Assembly (NCBI RefSeq): GCF_000982415.1
Contig: NZ_LANI01000017.1
Coordinates: forward strand, 1-64,000
Source of the DNA: Kiloniella litopenaei
Lineage (GTDB): Bacteria; Pseudomonadota; Alphaproteobacteria; Kiloniellales; Kiloniellaceae
Direction of reading: 5' to 3'
Length of the DNA: 64,000 nucleotides
Below are positions 34,201 to 40,751 of this stretch, one piece after another. Made by a program: the position numbers and the translations under genes. Position 1 is the stretch's first letter. Each line of letters opens with the position of its first letter. The notes below the pieces were generated by a model. That model searched no databases and was not told the origin of the DNA. It saw only the letters and a list, made by a program, of their open reading frames with translations.

Positions 34201-35896
34201 TGAAAAAGCGTCGGGGGCAGAAAAAGAAAGCCTGCGGCAGAAATTGCGGAATGCGCAATCAAAGGCGCTCTATTTTGCACAAGAAGCCTATTATACCCAG
34301 GCAGCCATTGAGCATGTGGTTTTCACCATACAGGCTGCAAAACGGTCTATTACAGCAGAAAGCTTGCTTGCAGATACAGCACCTGAATTAAAAATCAAAT
34401 TAACACCAGAGCAAGGACGGCAATCTTATTTCGAGCAGATTGCTCATATGTTGCATGAAATTACCCATTCCGGGGACCCGTCCAAACTTGCTTCGAAAGG
34501 TGCAAAGTACTTTGTCAGGGCTTTGGATGCCGCTCAGATTGCCGGGTTAAAACTGGGGTCACTGGAAAGGATCGTCAGAGAAACGGTCGAGTTGAATGAT
34601 AACCGTGCAGATATCGACAAGGTCAAGGAGATCTTGGCACAAGAGGCGATTGATGCGCGGGCAAAAGAACTCAAACGGGAACTGACCGATGCAGAAAAAG
34701 AAGCAATTTATAACGAGGCCGGGCAACGTTACTTATCTGATATTCAACAAGCTGCGAATATTTTGACCGCTGCTCTTTATAACCAAACTTCCGGGTTGCG
34801 GGAAGTTGCCTCTAACAATCCTAAAGGTGAGCGAGGGGAATTGGAATTTGCCAATGATAATGTTGATCCAGATAAAGCGACAGCCCCTCAAACCAATAAG
34901 CCTGTAAAGGTCGAAAAGGCCGCTGCTGTGGATGTTCCTGCTGCCGAGGTGCCAAGGGCACCCGGTAATGAGCCAATCAGCAGTGAGAGTATTAAGTTCG
35001 ATGTTTCCCGTCCTGATATGACTGCAAAGGCGCAAACCGAATTTAATTTCACTGACCCCAGTGGGGCTGAACACTTCTTGCCACTGGGTAAACATCTTGG
35101 AAGCGGTTCGACCAGTCACGTATATCAACATGCAGGAAATAAAGCCCGCGTGGTTCGTGTAACCGTCGCGGAAAAGTGGGATGCCAGAGTTCTTGATGAA
35201 TTTGGTCGATTTGCTTTGGAAAAACTGGTTGATACGCGGTTTATCCGGATTGTCGAACGCTTTGCCCGATTTGATGTGACCAAGACAAGTACGGAATATT
35301 TTGAAGTGCGGGACACCCAGTCCGTGGAAATCAATGAACGAATGGAACGGGGCACGGCAGAACAGATAATGAGAGAGCAGGGTGGGGAGATGACAAAAGG
35401 GCAGTCCCTTGCCCTCGACCAAGCTCTCAGAGAGCTCAATCGCCGTGGCCTTGCTTGGTTGGATGTGAAGCCTGATAACTATTCCTTTGAGAAGCTAAAA
35501 GGAACTGATCGCTGGCGCGTTGTTGTGCTGGATCCAGGGGGCATTGTCGCCATGCATGGTAGAACGGCACGGCAACGGTATGATAATGCCCGTAATGTAC
35601 AACGGTTGATTAATCGCCCAACCGCAGAACAGCTTGAAGTCTGGCAAGATTTCCCGGGCGCACGTGAAATGGTTCTAAATGAAATTCGCCAGTTAGTGCG
35701 TGAAAATCACCGTGCGAATTTTAATTTTGGGGCTATGAAGATGAGAGCCGATGCAAAGGTTGCCTTTAATCCCGGCGGTATTATGGAGCTGGCAGAAGTA
35801 CGACGCCTGTTTGATCTGACGCCGGAAGCCTCAAACGATAACTATCTGCAACATTACAAAACACCGCCTGTCGCTAAGGTGAAGTCTCAACCATGA
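25268..35896 (+). CDS. Giant exported multidomain protein (NTase-like, HExxH, kinase-like C-terminus)
   Basis: This 3542-residue protein starts at the ATG after TTTTGGGAGAAACCAT; a TTG 39 nt upstream is rejected. Residues 1-36 form a Sec-type signal. Residues 36-280 are rich in Pro, Tyr and Thr, and 375-480 form a Lys/Glu coiled coil with helical sequence to about 1000. Four repeats of about 55-70 residues lie at 1107-1437, and TPR-like helices at about 1724-1930. A Gly/Ala-rich hydrophobic part lies at about 2525-2695. A nucleotidyltransferase-like motif 'FGSENLTSDYDISF' begins near 2809. 'HEITH' is at 3063-3067. A protein-kinase-like domain covers about 3270-3500: Gly loop 'LGSGSTSHVY' at 3277, 'LDVKPDN' with D3399 and N3404, and 'LDPGG' with D3422. 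No close family is recognised. The layout of export signal, long helical stalk, hydrophobic part and C-terminal enzymes resembles polymorphic toxins or giant effectors. That reading is inference; a structural surface protein is possible. Confidence 0.8.
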   Translation: MVGISLLFQNFFRRGGVALVVCFVLTLPLSTAVSQSTETPTYQNPGYTVFTPGQVAVPGGGYARQATQARQATQARQAEGYVSPYSPSQPYSPVLPYGPVTENPIPSYNMQSYSAPLAMPIQTGTPGMTSGGTATVTTTETTTKTTGGVTMSSTSSNTTVYQVLGTRTESITKGSTVPYAVPATSTVIQKNPVLESPAVIQTAPQAPSVATKVETSETTPVSTVAKTTTETSDQIPATTAVAKEEETTEEAVGETSEEGAEETEATADAEATKEVVASSGGDVSHYEEEKEPPGMTLEEITAMRKASEERAKRNLVREDVAPITSIDTIREWSGPNLNSLISQVGDMVRNAANNSLAMIGENTLEIKVDPKDIEDAAAEEDRRQKEKEKKIQEEKERKEKLKAKLEEQQRKLKEELERQKKDKKYKARRDAEKKLEEERKELEKKNKELKRKAEKHKKDGEDLEREDKNLREIEQDMRRDGDPNCRSSACQNIRKLRAENQAEKAAHRNDGAALQREAKQFRKDVKAHQKAVQTVEDMKDRKFGMNDAEFEKHKSDKKIKQLAEQEEKIRRAMSDLRQKAEWQKHTKGITENEASELRKQMRGLEGLLEKNEAAQTEAKAASFALEANALGLGEELAKAQQAFDKHQKANGHLSAPIGPNVGGDIPKEFMNSFYEAKSIKGMDIAELEKVSTQFDSALQRLEAADKALASGEIPKGGSADSLAKFGQLADKLDKVEENIKQENNKKDSRYSQEIKEQLRRNQAVGDALDEVKKAQQALVEAGDTEYIDFDVSGMRSEEELRQQMNKTFTGPKALRDKVAANRAKLLKATAAYHEANESLQNYSEGMRSTELRKQADQIRKEMRGLLPDVEVDIFSRQVGLHNTDLANGLARGPDGKVDRKAFANNVAAVADQQMKLAKLGSELDSVNRKLADFNAKAGLTAQQAQQTEVLAYQRDQILSQQNQVVGKLGELGVQGKMQDGKFTPEPMTRGGAITWNTARDQVVKTFKEIEENRRKVAEATNRKVSLAGLPSNPEKSGRDTVDKLLSKDQKSLSSIAGSIGGIAGAALADALQSEGNTSTAANLNNDAESLVAGLENSERPQKSQEVIRLENAIAGLDDNIEAVEGSMLAARGHKLPGLETGLNAQREALFSTRAVLEVKLDREKEKLKQEILRVQTRTKKGSKETEELKQALTSLDLNIASLETVEKELIKSGQQDLSQGYTAQRQALEVSRRQVAKALERQQAVDKEKIRYNPNGLNTIDRLLGRSDPLPINQNPQPVSPLPASTPAVALENEKTKELSSTLESLNKSIEAVEETMTATEGSNVPGLIKSLEDQREAMFAGRDALEKQLSAEKARLKKQAEQLKNQSPTENQEIALSKARPENLVTNLDENIKAFDAAAKHYREIGQTSLAQVFDVQKTALENEKQRLKATKARYTVGENNTPERSELEAVKSLVFWLNKDVLPAFSKEDPALKILPSVIAEMTHKFGAEVTEQILDEALDELVDNNLKPDGAVLIDALFKRINREVVSQSKDSAVNELPRLNFLSKILSSRKKGTNKDETAYLQASYDRLREKLIKARYEGLNKPNATPLSLVKDLSVLVQLASFPGTDPKELPPLIAQLERQLTRLSKSLKGIEKEDLNSVLSELNTNTRKLLYKIRETVPKGREQTKLTTALTKQLVNINDLRAIVYGQQFSAEQSKSQTQIRKEYAASRLEQIRNLVNSGKLAEALDVLKNLESEDAKINQSKALALIDLVTQIERRYGFLNESVKEKLGKLADLRKSREKALQEFVEQNKDPKIMAGISLHWADRLLREGNLAKATSVLSKALEKTPLDPSLLALQARVTLAKKGTEVTEEDFKSVLGNIPVSIGAEVGSIMLNGYVEQGDHVRAKTLISILRQAEDFEEATKKRLLVQLDFAEISVLASGLGSGQDDGDLKQKIQAFQKRLMATEGLGERYKKALMSSSNRLIQEIDKAIAWQESLDKDTTYASELGNIARNAIRSGRYDIAETALKKQIAKLLNEHGPQEIGQGFRQITRLLDSVRMRSQDPQLTEGQRKVFAEFLAKTGEPVNQKLNEYFKERMATASKLARVKEKKASHLRSLSQINLEIRTLAQLKIRLDLLSVPPEERVKKMAELVSGATTNIDKKEAQILKAFDGLGNVLRDNETTKINLQEQITQLNSLRALRDGMQDYYIENAGNFTPPDYQMYGMNYGSFLPKNHREWQITTIHRTLAGVYANGKSAEKIWEERKHLSNFTVGRGLREKTLANHKNTPRDREYNANEKKYLNHWLVMAMDDAKLKYLDQRRADLINEDPDRSRSERGQLYENLIKAEAKYLKALVGTSNPLLEMFEELGQTGRLMKGAAQELEGRVVLNQQRLLVEEYQAALIDEDAQRLFRAMIPLREASLAGELDSFVSYLHIEWYEAGPARAANLLGGMKDTQAELEEVISESQKLNTALIRAGHNLPNQLSEQDKEVLRTHGFLKDGVYTIPKQIVLDPTKVGSEFVKKTTTGTAATIDRFLNAKQAGELFATIAVPGGIAGKFGRWATAEVLAAGAVRSLGGKALAYGTGLALEAGAFTFLNRTAQVALDPALLMKDGYWSSETLLKEYAHNLLIIGALKGFGAGSEGVAKVAQHIGRKQLAAILKQTAIFGEAAVLTALNGLLEGNQISQDDYLGNLLTIVLLKGTGKALEGKNKSPLQRLNEARINQWLETIGKPPVAGTGPTTKVSQLREAQIRHIEYVDWLLFVDKPTKILMERYNGNWDAARKDYQNGNLSAHDMRKLVNLRRQIVDNLANEIVQEIGGEVQAFGSENLTSDYDISFVGPKAALGVILFNARFANRWKLASEIGGRETGLVLDTNAYTETIQSLIEAGKGDVLFQDAFAHLSARKALPKEAWDAHKKWILENTSESKKAEVAESLRLTEKYNTEYRDAIEAQKELLRNDRENPVQEVDLQITAENRLYESALKDILELRTAFEKASGAEKESLRQKLRNAQSKALYFAQEAYYTQAAIEHVVFTIQAAKRSITAESLLADTAPELKIKLTPEQGRQSYFEQIAHMLHEITHSGDPSKLASKGAKYFVRALDAAQIAGLKLGSLERIVRETVELNDNRADIDKVKEILAQEAIDARAKELKRELTDAEKEAIYNEAGQRYLSDIQQAANILTAALYNQTSGLREVASNNPKGERGELEFANDNVDPDKATAPQTNKPVKVEKAAAVDVPAAEVPRAPGNEPISSESIKFDVSRPDMTAKAQTEFNFTDPSGAEHFLPLGKHLGSGSTSHVYQHAGNKARVVRVTVAEKWDARVLDEFGRFALEKLVDTRFIRIVERFARFDVTKTSTEYFEVRDTQSVEINERMERGTAEQIMREQGGEMTKGQSLALDQALRELNRRGLAWLDVKPDNYSFEKLKGTDRWRVVVLDPGGIVAMHGRTARQRYDNARNVQRLINRPTAEQLEVWQDFPGAREMVLNEIRQLVRENHRANFNFGAMKMRADAKVAFNPGGIMELAEVRRLFDLTPEASNDNYLQHYKTPPVAKVKSQP
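25460..25495 (+). repeat. Two 18-bp tandem repeats near the start of the giant gene
   Basis: CAGGCGACCCAGGCACGT is followed directly by a near copy (CAGGCGACCCAGGCTAGA). Together they encode QATQAR twice within a Gly/Gln/Ala-rich segment. Such in-frame repeats can vary in number by slippage. Only two copies are present here. Confidence 0.7.
28588..29577 (+). repeat. Four divergent protein repeats inside the giant gene
   Basis: Four helical units of about 55-70 residues share a pattern of 'L-x2-L-(D/N)-x2-I', a short gap with G, then 'Q(R/K)-x-A-L' and 'L-x4-(E/K)(K/R)'. They begin near residues 1107, 1187, 1297 and 1382. Examples are 'GLDDNIEAVEGSM', 'SLDLNIASLETVE', 'SLNKSIEAVEETM' and 'NLDENIKAFDAAA'. 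The DNA has diverged, so the duplication is old. Confidence 0.7.
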
Positions 35897-35981
35897 CGGC
35901 CAGACTTGAAGCCATGACAGGGTGAGTTCCCGTGATGAATAATATGTACGTCAATGTTACCCATGTTTAAGTATGTGTTTT

Positions 35982-36866
35982 TTAGGGGCGGGTTTGCGAT
36001 AATAACCAATCGCGGAAGGCTAGAACTTTTTTTGTATTGGCTTTTGCGCTAGGTGAAATGAGATAATAAGCACTTTCAGGCTTTGCGATATGAGGATGGG
36101 CAAGAGTTAATCTTTGATCAGCCAGTTCGCGTTCTATGAGGATAACGGGCAAGATTGCGATACCGTGCCCAGAAATTGTTGCTTCTATAATCATTTCGAA
36201 CTGTGAAAAATATAGCGTGTTTCGGGGATTGGGCTTTTTAACGTCAGAACTTTGGCACCAAATATCCCAGCTCTGTGGTCGTGTTGTATGTTGAAGTAAT
36301 CGATACGATGAAAGAGTCTTTTCACTGATTGCTTGATTATCTAACAGTTTGGGGCTGATAACAGCTGCGAGCTCTTCTGACATTAGATAATCGTGTCGGC
36401 ATCCCGGCCAGGGTGGATCGCCCTGAACAATACCAATGTCGATCATATTATGGTCGAACTGTTTGTTATCAAGATAAGTAATGGTGTTTGTATTGATATT
36501 TGGAAATTCAGTAGAAAAATTCATTAAATGCTTGAGTAACCATCTCGAACCTAGCGTAGGATAAGTTCCAATATTTATACCGCCACTCATGGCCTGAAAT
36601 TCCGGCATTCTGATCGTCGCAATTTCCAGTGTTTCTAAAAGCGGTTGAATTTGTAGCAGATAATGTTGACCTGCGTCGGTCAGCTTTACACGTTGTCGTA
36701 TGCGTTCAAATAACTTTTGTTCCAGAAGCTCTTCTAACAGGTTGATTTGTCGACTTACTGCACTTTGGGTCAAGTTAATGTCCTGAGCAGCTTGTGTGAA
36801 GTTTTGGTATCGGGCGGCCGCTTCAAAACATATAAGTGCCATGGTCGAAGGAATGGTTCTACGCAT
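35982..36866 (-). CDS. LysR-family regulator, GcvA-like
   Basis: A 294-residue LysR-type regulator. The HTH at about 18-40 reads 'NFTQAAQDINLTQSAVSRQI', after the GcvA-type opening 'MRRTIPSTMALICFEAAARY'. A substrate-binding domain covers about 90-290. It is divergent from the 2-oxoglutarate oxygenase gene with 162 bp between the two starts, the standard LysR arrangement, so it probably controls that gene. The effector is unknown; GcvA-like members often respond to amino acids or related amines. Confidence 0.9.
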   Translation of the reverse strand: MRRTIPSTMALICFEAAARYQNFTQAAQDINLTQSAVSRQINLLEELLEQKLFERIRQRVKLTDAGQHYLLQIQPLLETLEIATIRMPEFQAMSGGINIGTYPTLGSRWLLKHLMNFSTEFPNINTNTITYLDNKQFDHNMIDIGIVQGDPPWPGCRHDYLMSEELAAVISPKLLDNQAISEKTLSSYRLLQHTTRPQSWDIWCQSSDVKKPNPRNTLYFSQFEMIIEATISGHGIAILPVILIERELADQRLTLAHPHIAKPESAYYLISPSAKANTKKVLAFRDWLLSQTRP

Positions 36867-37028
36867 TGTTTAAAGTGATTTCCCAAACGGATGGATATTC
36901 TACCTTTCATGAATATGTCGACTATATATTAATCAGTTTTTTGCATCAACTTATGAGAAAAAGGCGTTGTGCACTCCTTTGCATATCGTGCGAGTTTATC
37001 AGTTAATTGAACCCATGGGATGTTGATC

Positions 37029-37709
37029 ATGAATATCGAATTACAAAATGCGAAAGATACGTTGGTAAATGATCCTGATGTACTACAAATGAAAACCTGG
37101 ATGGCTGAAGATCGGATTACTGACTCTGTTGCAAACTTCGTTTCCGGGCCAGGTATAGAAAAGTTGTCCCTCTGCTTTGATATCAAGAAACTACGGACCG
37201 CTTTGGATGAGGTGCTAAAAATTACCTCATTTGAAGGGGACATGCAGGATCAGGGCTTTGCCGCTATTCCTCTCAATCGTCGTCCGGGTGAAACGGTATC
37301 GACTGCAAATGATTTATCCGGACGTTATTGGCTTCGGGCGGATGATCGTTATGTGGAAGAACCTCGTGAAGACCTTGTGGATGAAAGGGCTTTTTCTGAA
37401 TTCAACCCGCAGTTCAAGGGAACTTATTTTGAGACCGTTCACCGGGAACTAATGCGTCGTTTTCCCATCGGTCGGATGCGCATTCTTTCCAAAGGCTTGT
37501 ATAATTGTAATTCGTGGCACCGCGACCCGGAACCAAGATTACATATCCCTTTGGTTACAAACCCGGGTGCACTTTTTATCGTTAATCATCACGTTACGCA
37601 CTTACCTGCTGATGGATCTGTATATTTTACAGATACGCGTGGGTATCATACAGCGTTAAATGGCGGGGAACATCACCGGGTTCATCTGGTCGCTGCCTTG
37701 GCTTATTGA
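37029..37709 (+). CDS. 2-oxoglutarate/Fe(II) oxygenase, aspartyl/asparaginyl hydroxylase-like
   Basis: A 226-residue protein with a C-terminal double-stranded beta-helix. Likely iron ligands are H164 and D166 ('SWHRDPEPRLHIPL') and H207 ('YHTALN'), with R217 ('HHRVHLVAA') placed to bind the 2-oxoglutarate carboxylate. The pattern HxD...H...R, with 'HIPLVTN' after the HxD, is that of the Asp/Asn beta-hydroxylase family, which includes free amino-acid (proline) hydroxylases. ATG 37029 has GGGA 9 nt upstream and is chosen over ATG 37020. It stands next to an MttB gene and may hydroxylate an amino-acid-derived betaine or small amine; the substrate is inference. Confidence 0.82.
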   Translation: MNIELQNAKDTLVNDPDVLQMKTWMAEDRITDSVANFVSGPGIEKLSLCFDIKKLRTALDEVLKITSFEGDMQDQGFAAIPLNRRPGETVSTANDLSGRYWLRADDRYVEEPREDLVDERAFSEFNPQFKGTYFETVHRELMRRFPIGRMRILSKGLYNCNSWHRDPEPRLHIPLVTNPGALFIVNHHVTHLPADGSVYFTDTRGYHTALNGGEHHRVHLVAALAY

Positions 37710-37742
37710 GGTTGAGACGATATTCTTTGATTGAAAAATTAG

Positions 37743-37777
37743 AATAAAAAGAGGGTGTTTTTGGTCCTCTTTTTATT
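37743..37777. terminator. Bidirectional terminator between convergent genes
   Basis: AATAAAAAGAGG and CCTCTTTTTATT form a perfect 12-bp stem with an 11-nt loop. U-rich arms face both directions. It lies between the oxygenase gene (ending 37709) and the leftward MttB gene (ending 37805), so it can stop both transcripts. Confidence 0.85.
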
Positions 37778-37804
37778 ATGGGACAAGCTATATCTTTTCC
37801 TAAA

Positions 37805-39361
37805 TTAGGATATAAAACGATCCCAAAAACCATCTGGCTGCATTTCAGATTTCGGTAACAAGATATTGAAACGTTTCCGTAAATCGTTGTCTAACTCATC
37901 TGTGAAGATTTTTGGCCAATGATTGCCCAGAAGCTCTTTTGCTTGAACGATTGCTGTTTGCCGCAGGTCAAACTCCCCAGATGCTTCCCAATCGTCTCTT
38001 GTTGCTCTGTCCATCAATTGGGGGTACAGATATTCGGTGTTCATTAAATTTAGTGTCTGTTCATGCCCAAGGAAGTGATTGGGGCCATCTGTACAAACAT
38101 CATGTATAACGTCCACTGAGAGAGTTTGGTCATTTACCTCTATGCCACGGACCATACGCATAATGGCACCGTTAATATCGTTGTCGATAACATACTGTTC
38201 ATAGGCAACAGTCAAAAGGCTCTCAAGAAAACCAGCCGAGTGATGGATGTAGTTGGAACCTGCCAGTGCGGCGGCGAGGCCTGTCAGGCTTTTTTCTGCA
38301 CCGGCCTGTGCATCGGGAATTTTTGAATCAGAAATACCGGATGAATTATAAATGGGAATACGCAGATGTTGCGATATCTGGGCGCAGGCGGCATTTAGGA
38401 GTGAGAATTCACCTGATCCACCGGTAAAGGCACCGGTACGCAAATCCGCTTGCGCTGGAACACATCCCATAATTAAGGGGAAGCCCGGTTTGATCAGGTT
38501 GACATAGACAATACCAGAAAGCTGTTCTGCGAGCAGTTGAACCAATGTTCCTGCTAGCGCTGCCGGGGATGTGGCACCTGCCTGAGGTGCTGAAGATATG
38601 ACCACAGGGATATCATGTTCGATTGCTTGATCAAGAACTTCTACCGTTTCCATTGCATAGCGCAGGGGGCTAACGGTCCAGCAAGCCGTGAAAGAAATGA
38701 TCGGGCGTTTGTTAAATGCCTCAGCACTCCCCGAAATCATGTTGGCCATTGTTCGCAAATCTTTGACTCGCTCGGGAAGGTATGAATTTGCCATGACATG
38801 TTTGTTGGTCGCCGCTAGACAGGCGTAAAACTGGTTTACATCAATATCTTCATTTTCGAGATCGCGACAAACCACAGGGCGCATATAAAAATGGATATTA
38901 TCAAGCTTATCCACGAGGCGCCCGATGTGATAATTATCGCTGGTAATGGTCTCTCGAACGTTGCCGTTGAGGTCCAGCATCTTAACGGCCTGACCACCTG
39001 TCCCCATATATACACGCGCACTGCCCAGGTTCAGATCATGTTCGGGTGTTCTTCCCGCCAATAAAACTTCGTGGGCCATAGTATTCATGGCTTTTTCCAC
39101 AAGCTCTGGCGGAATAAATACGCGGTTGATATCGCGATCAACCCGACATCCCGCTTTGCGGAACGTCTCGCGACAAGGGCTTTCCATAACCTCAATGCCT
39201 GTGCGTTCCAGAACGATCAGAGCTGCTTCAAAAATACGGTCAACTTCTTGATCAAGAAGGGGCTTGTATCGACCTCCCATTGCTCCGGCTGGCGCAACGG
39301 ATGATTTGCTTTCTGACGTTTTCTGATTTTCACGGTTACGACGTCCGGGTCTTCTTGCCAC
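37805..39361 (-). CDS. Non-pyrrolysine MttB-family corrinoid methyltransferase
   Basis: A 518-residue protein of the trimethylamine methyltransferase family. It has the usual Arg-rich start ('ARRPGRRNREN'), then 'ALIVLERTGIEVMESPCRE', 'GTGGQAVKMLDLNG' and a TIM-barrel with 'ATSPAALAGTLVQLLAEQL'. The frame is open from end to end without an internal amber codon, so it is not a pyrrolysine enzyme. Known non-pyrrolysine members such as MtgB demethylate glycine betaine or similar quaternary amines onto a corrinoid protein. No corrinoid protein gene is in the window. Start: the GTG at 39361 lies 7 nt after AGGAG, whereas the GTG at 39376 has no ribosome site. A GlxA-type regulator lies upstream on the same strand. 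Confidence 0.88.
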   Translation of the reverse strand: MARRPGRRNRENQKTSESKSSVAPAGAMGGRYKPLLDQEVDRIFEAALIVLERTGIEVMESPCRETFRKAGCRVDRDINRVFIPPELVEKAMNTMAHEVLLAGRTPEHDLNLGSARVYMGTGGQAVKMLDLNGNVRETITSDNYHIGRLVDKLDNIHFYMRPVVCRDLENEDIDVNQFYACLAATNKHVMANSYLPERVKDLRTMANMISGSAEAFNKRPIISFTACWTVSPLRYAMETVEVLDQAIEHDIPVVISSAPQAGATSPAALAGTLVQLLAEQLSGIVYVNLIKPGFPLIMGCVPAQADLRTGAFTGGSGEFSLLNAACAQISQHLRIPIYNSSGISDSKIPDAQAGAEKSLTGLAAALAGSNYIHHSAGFLESLLTVAYEQYVIDNDINGAIMRMVRGIEVNDQTLSVDVIHDVCTDGPNHFLGHEQTLNLMNTEYLYPQLMDRATRDDWEASGEFDLRQTAIVQAKELLGNHWPKIFTDELDNDLRKRFNILLPKSEMQPDGFWDRFIS

Positions 39362-39495
39362 CTTGCTCTCCTGCACATCTCAATGGATCAGCATTAGTGC
39401 TGATTTATCTTGAGCCTATGTGAAGTGGTGACGGTAAAAATGTCTGAGACGACGTGTATTTGTCTTGTAGCGTCAGAGTTTGGAGAGTTGCTTTT

Positions 39496-40518
39496 CTATA
39501 AAGTATCGATGATTTTTGCGTCAGTACGTTCGTATTCCGGCATTCTTTCTTCGCTTGGGGAACGACCAAACTGTTTTCGATAACTACGTGAAAAATGTGA
39601 AAAGGAAATAAACCCACAGGCGATAGCTATTTCTGAAACAGGCATGGCCGTCTGCCTTAGGAAATAGCTCGCACGTTCCAGCCGGAGTTGCAGGTAGAAT
39701 GAGGATGGGGAACTTTGTAAATACTTGCCAAAAAGCCTTTCCAGCTGGCGAACGGATACATTGGCAGTATCCGCAAGTTCCTGGCGGGACATAGGCTCCT
39801 CAAGGTTGTCCTCCATAAGGCGTATAACGTCGAGCAGCTTGGGATTATGGATACCATAGCGTTCCACCCAGTCGTTTCTCTGTGGCTCTTCGGGGGATCT
39901 GCCGGTTCCATGCAGAAATTGATCAGCTACAGCGGTCTTTGCGCTGTTCCCGAATTTGCTTGTAATCCAGGATAGAGCAAGATCAAACGCAGCAGTACCA
40001 CCTGCACAGCTAAAATGCCTTTCACTGACTTCATAGAGACGATTGGTAACTTCTATCGTGGGGAAAAGTTCACGAAAACTATCCTGATTTTCCCAATGCA
40101 GGGTACATTTTGTTCCTTCCAGTAATCCAGCCTTTGCCAGAAAATAGGTGCCTGTTGATATGGCCCCCATTATTCGACCTTTACGGGCTTCCTGTCTCAA
40201 CCATCCGAGGGTTGCATCATTGGCATGATGACTGACGTCAATACCTGTACACACGCAAATCGCATCGCAGCTTTTGAGTTGATCCATCGGGTAGTGGACA
40301 TTGAGCGACGCCCCGTTACTAGCCAGAACTGGCCGACCATCTTGTGAAAGAAATACCCACTTGAAATATTCATGCCCAACAAGCCTGTTTAGGGCACGTA
40401 ACGGTTCGACCAAGCTGGAAAAACACATCATGGAAAAATCAGGAACAAGGAGAAACGCAATTGTCATTTCCTGTTCTTCATCTTCTTCAAACCGAATTTG
40501 ATTGTGATACTCTGTCAT
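39496..40518 (-). CDS. GlxA-family AraC regulator (DJ-1/PfpI plus AraC HTH)
   Basis: A 340-residue regulator. The DJ-1/PfpI-like sensor domain covers about 18-190 ('MTIAFLLVPDFSMMCFSSLV', 'GAISTGTYFLAKAGLLEG'). The AraC double HTH covers about 220-330 ('RQELADTANVSVRQLERLF', 'SEIAIACGFISFSHFSRSYR'). This is the architecture of GbdR, CdhR and SouR, which control glycine betaine, carnitine and sarcosine use in Pseudomonas. It sits 134 bp upstream of the leftward MttB gene and is divergent from the amidase gene at 40752, so both are likely targets. Confidence 0.9.
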   Translation of the reverse strand: MTEYHNQIRFEEDEEQEMTIAFLLVPDFSMMCFSSLVEPLRALNRLVGHEYFKWVFLSQDGRPVLASNGASLNVHYPMDQLKSCDAICVCTGIDVSHHANDATLGWLRQEARKGRIMGAISTGTYFLAKAGLLEGTKCTLHWENQDSFRELFPTIEVTNRLYEVSERHFSCAGGTAAFDLALSWITSKFGNSAKTAVADQFLHGTGRSPEEPQRNDWVERYGIHNPKLLDVIRLMEDNLEEPMSRQELADTANVSVRQLERLFGKYLQSSPSSFYLQLRLERASYFLRQTAMPVSEIAIACGFISFSHFSRSYRKQFGRSPSEERMPEYERTDAKIIDTL

Positions 40519-40751
40519 TCGTGGCCTATAGAATGCGTTCTTTGGTCTTGATCTATTGTTTAGTTATTCAGCAATATCATACTGCAATAATATAATAGTG
40601 ACGTAATAAAACACGACAGCAAAGAAAAACCGGCTTTCTTCTATATATATTTTGATAGGCCGCTTGGGATCATATCTTAGTCGCTTTAAGGCATTTGCGC
40701 ATAATCAGTTCCATAAGAATGTATAAGGTTGTGATGTAATAAGGCTGGTAG

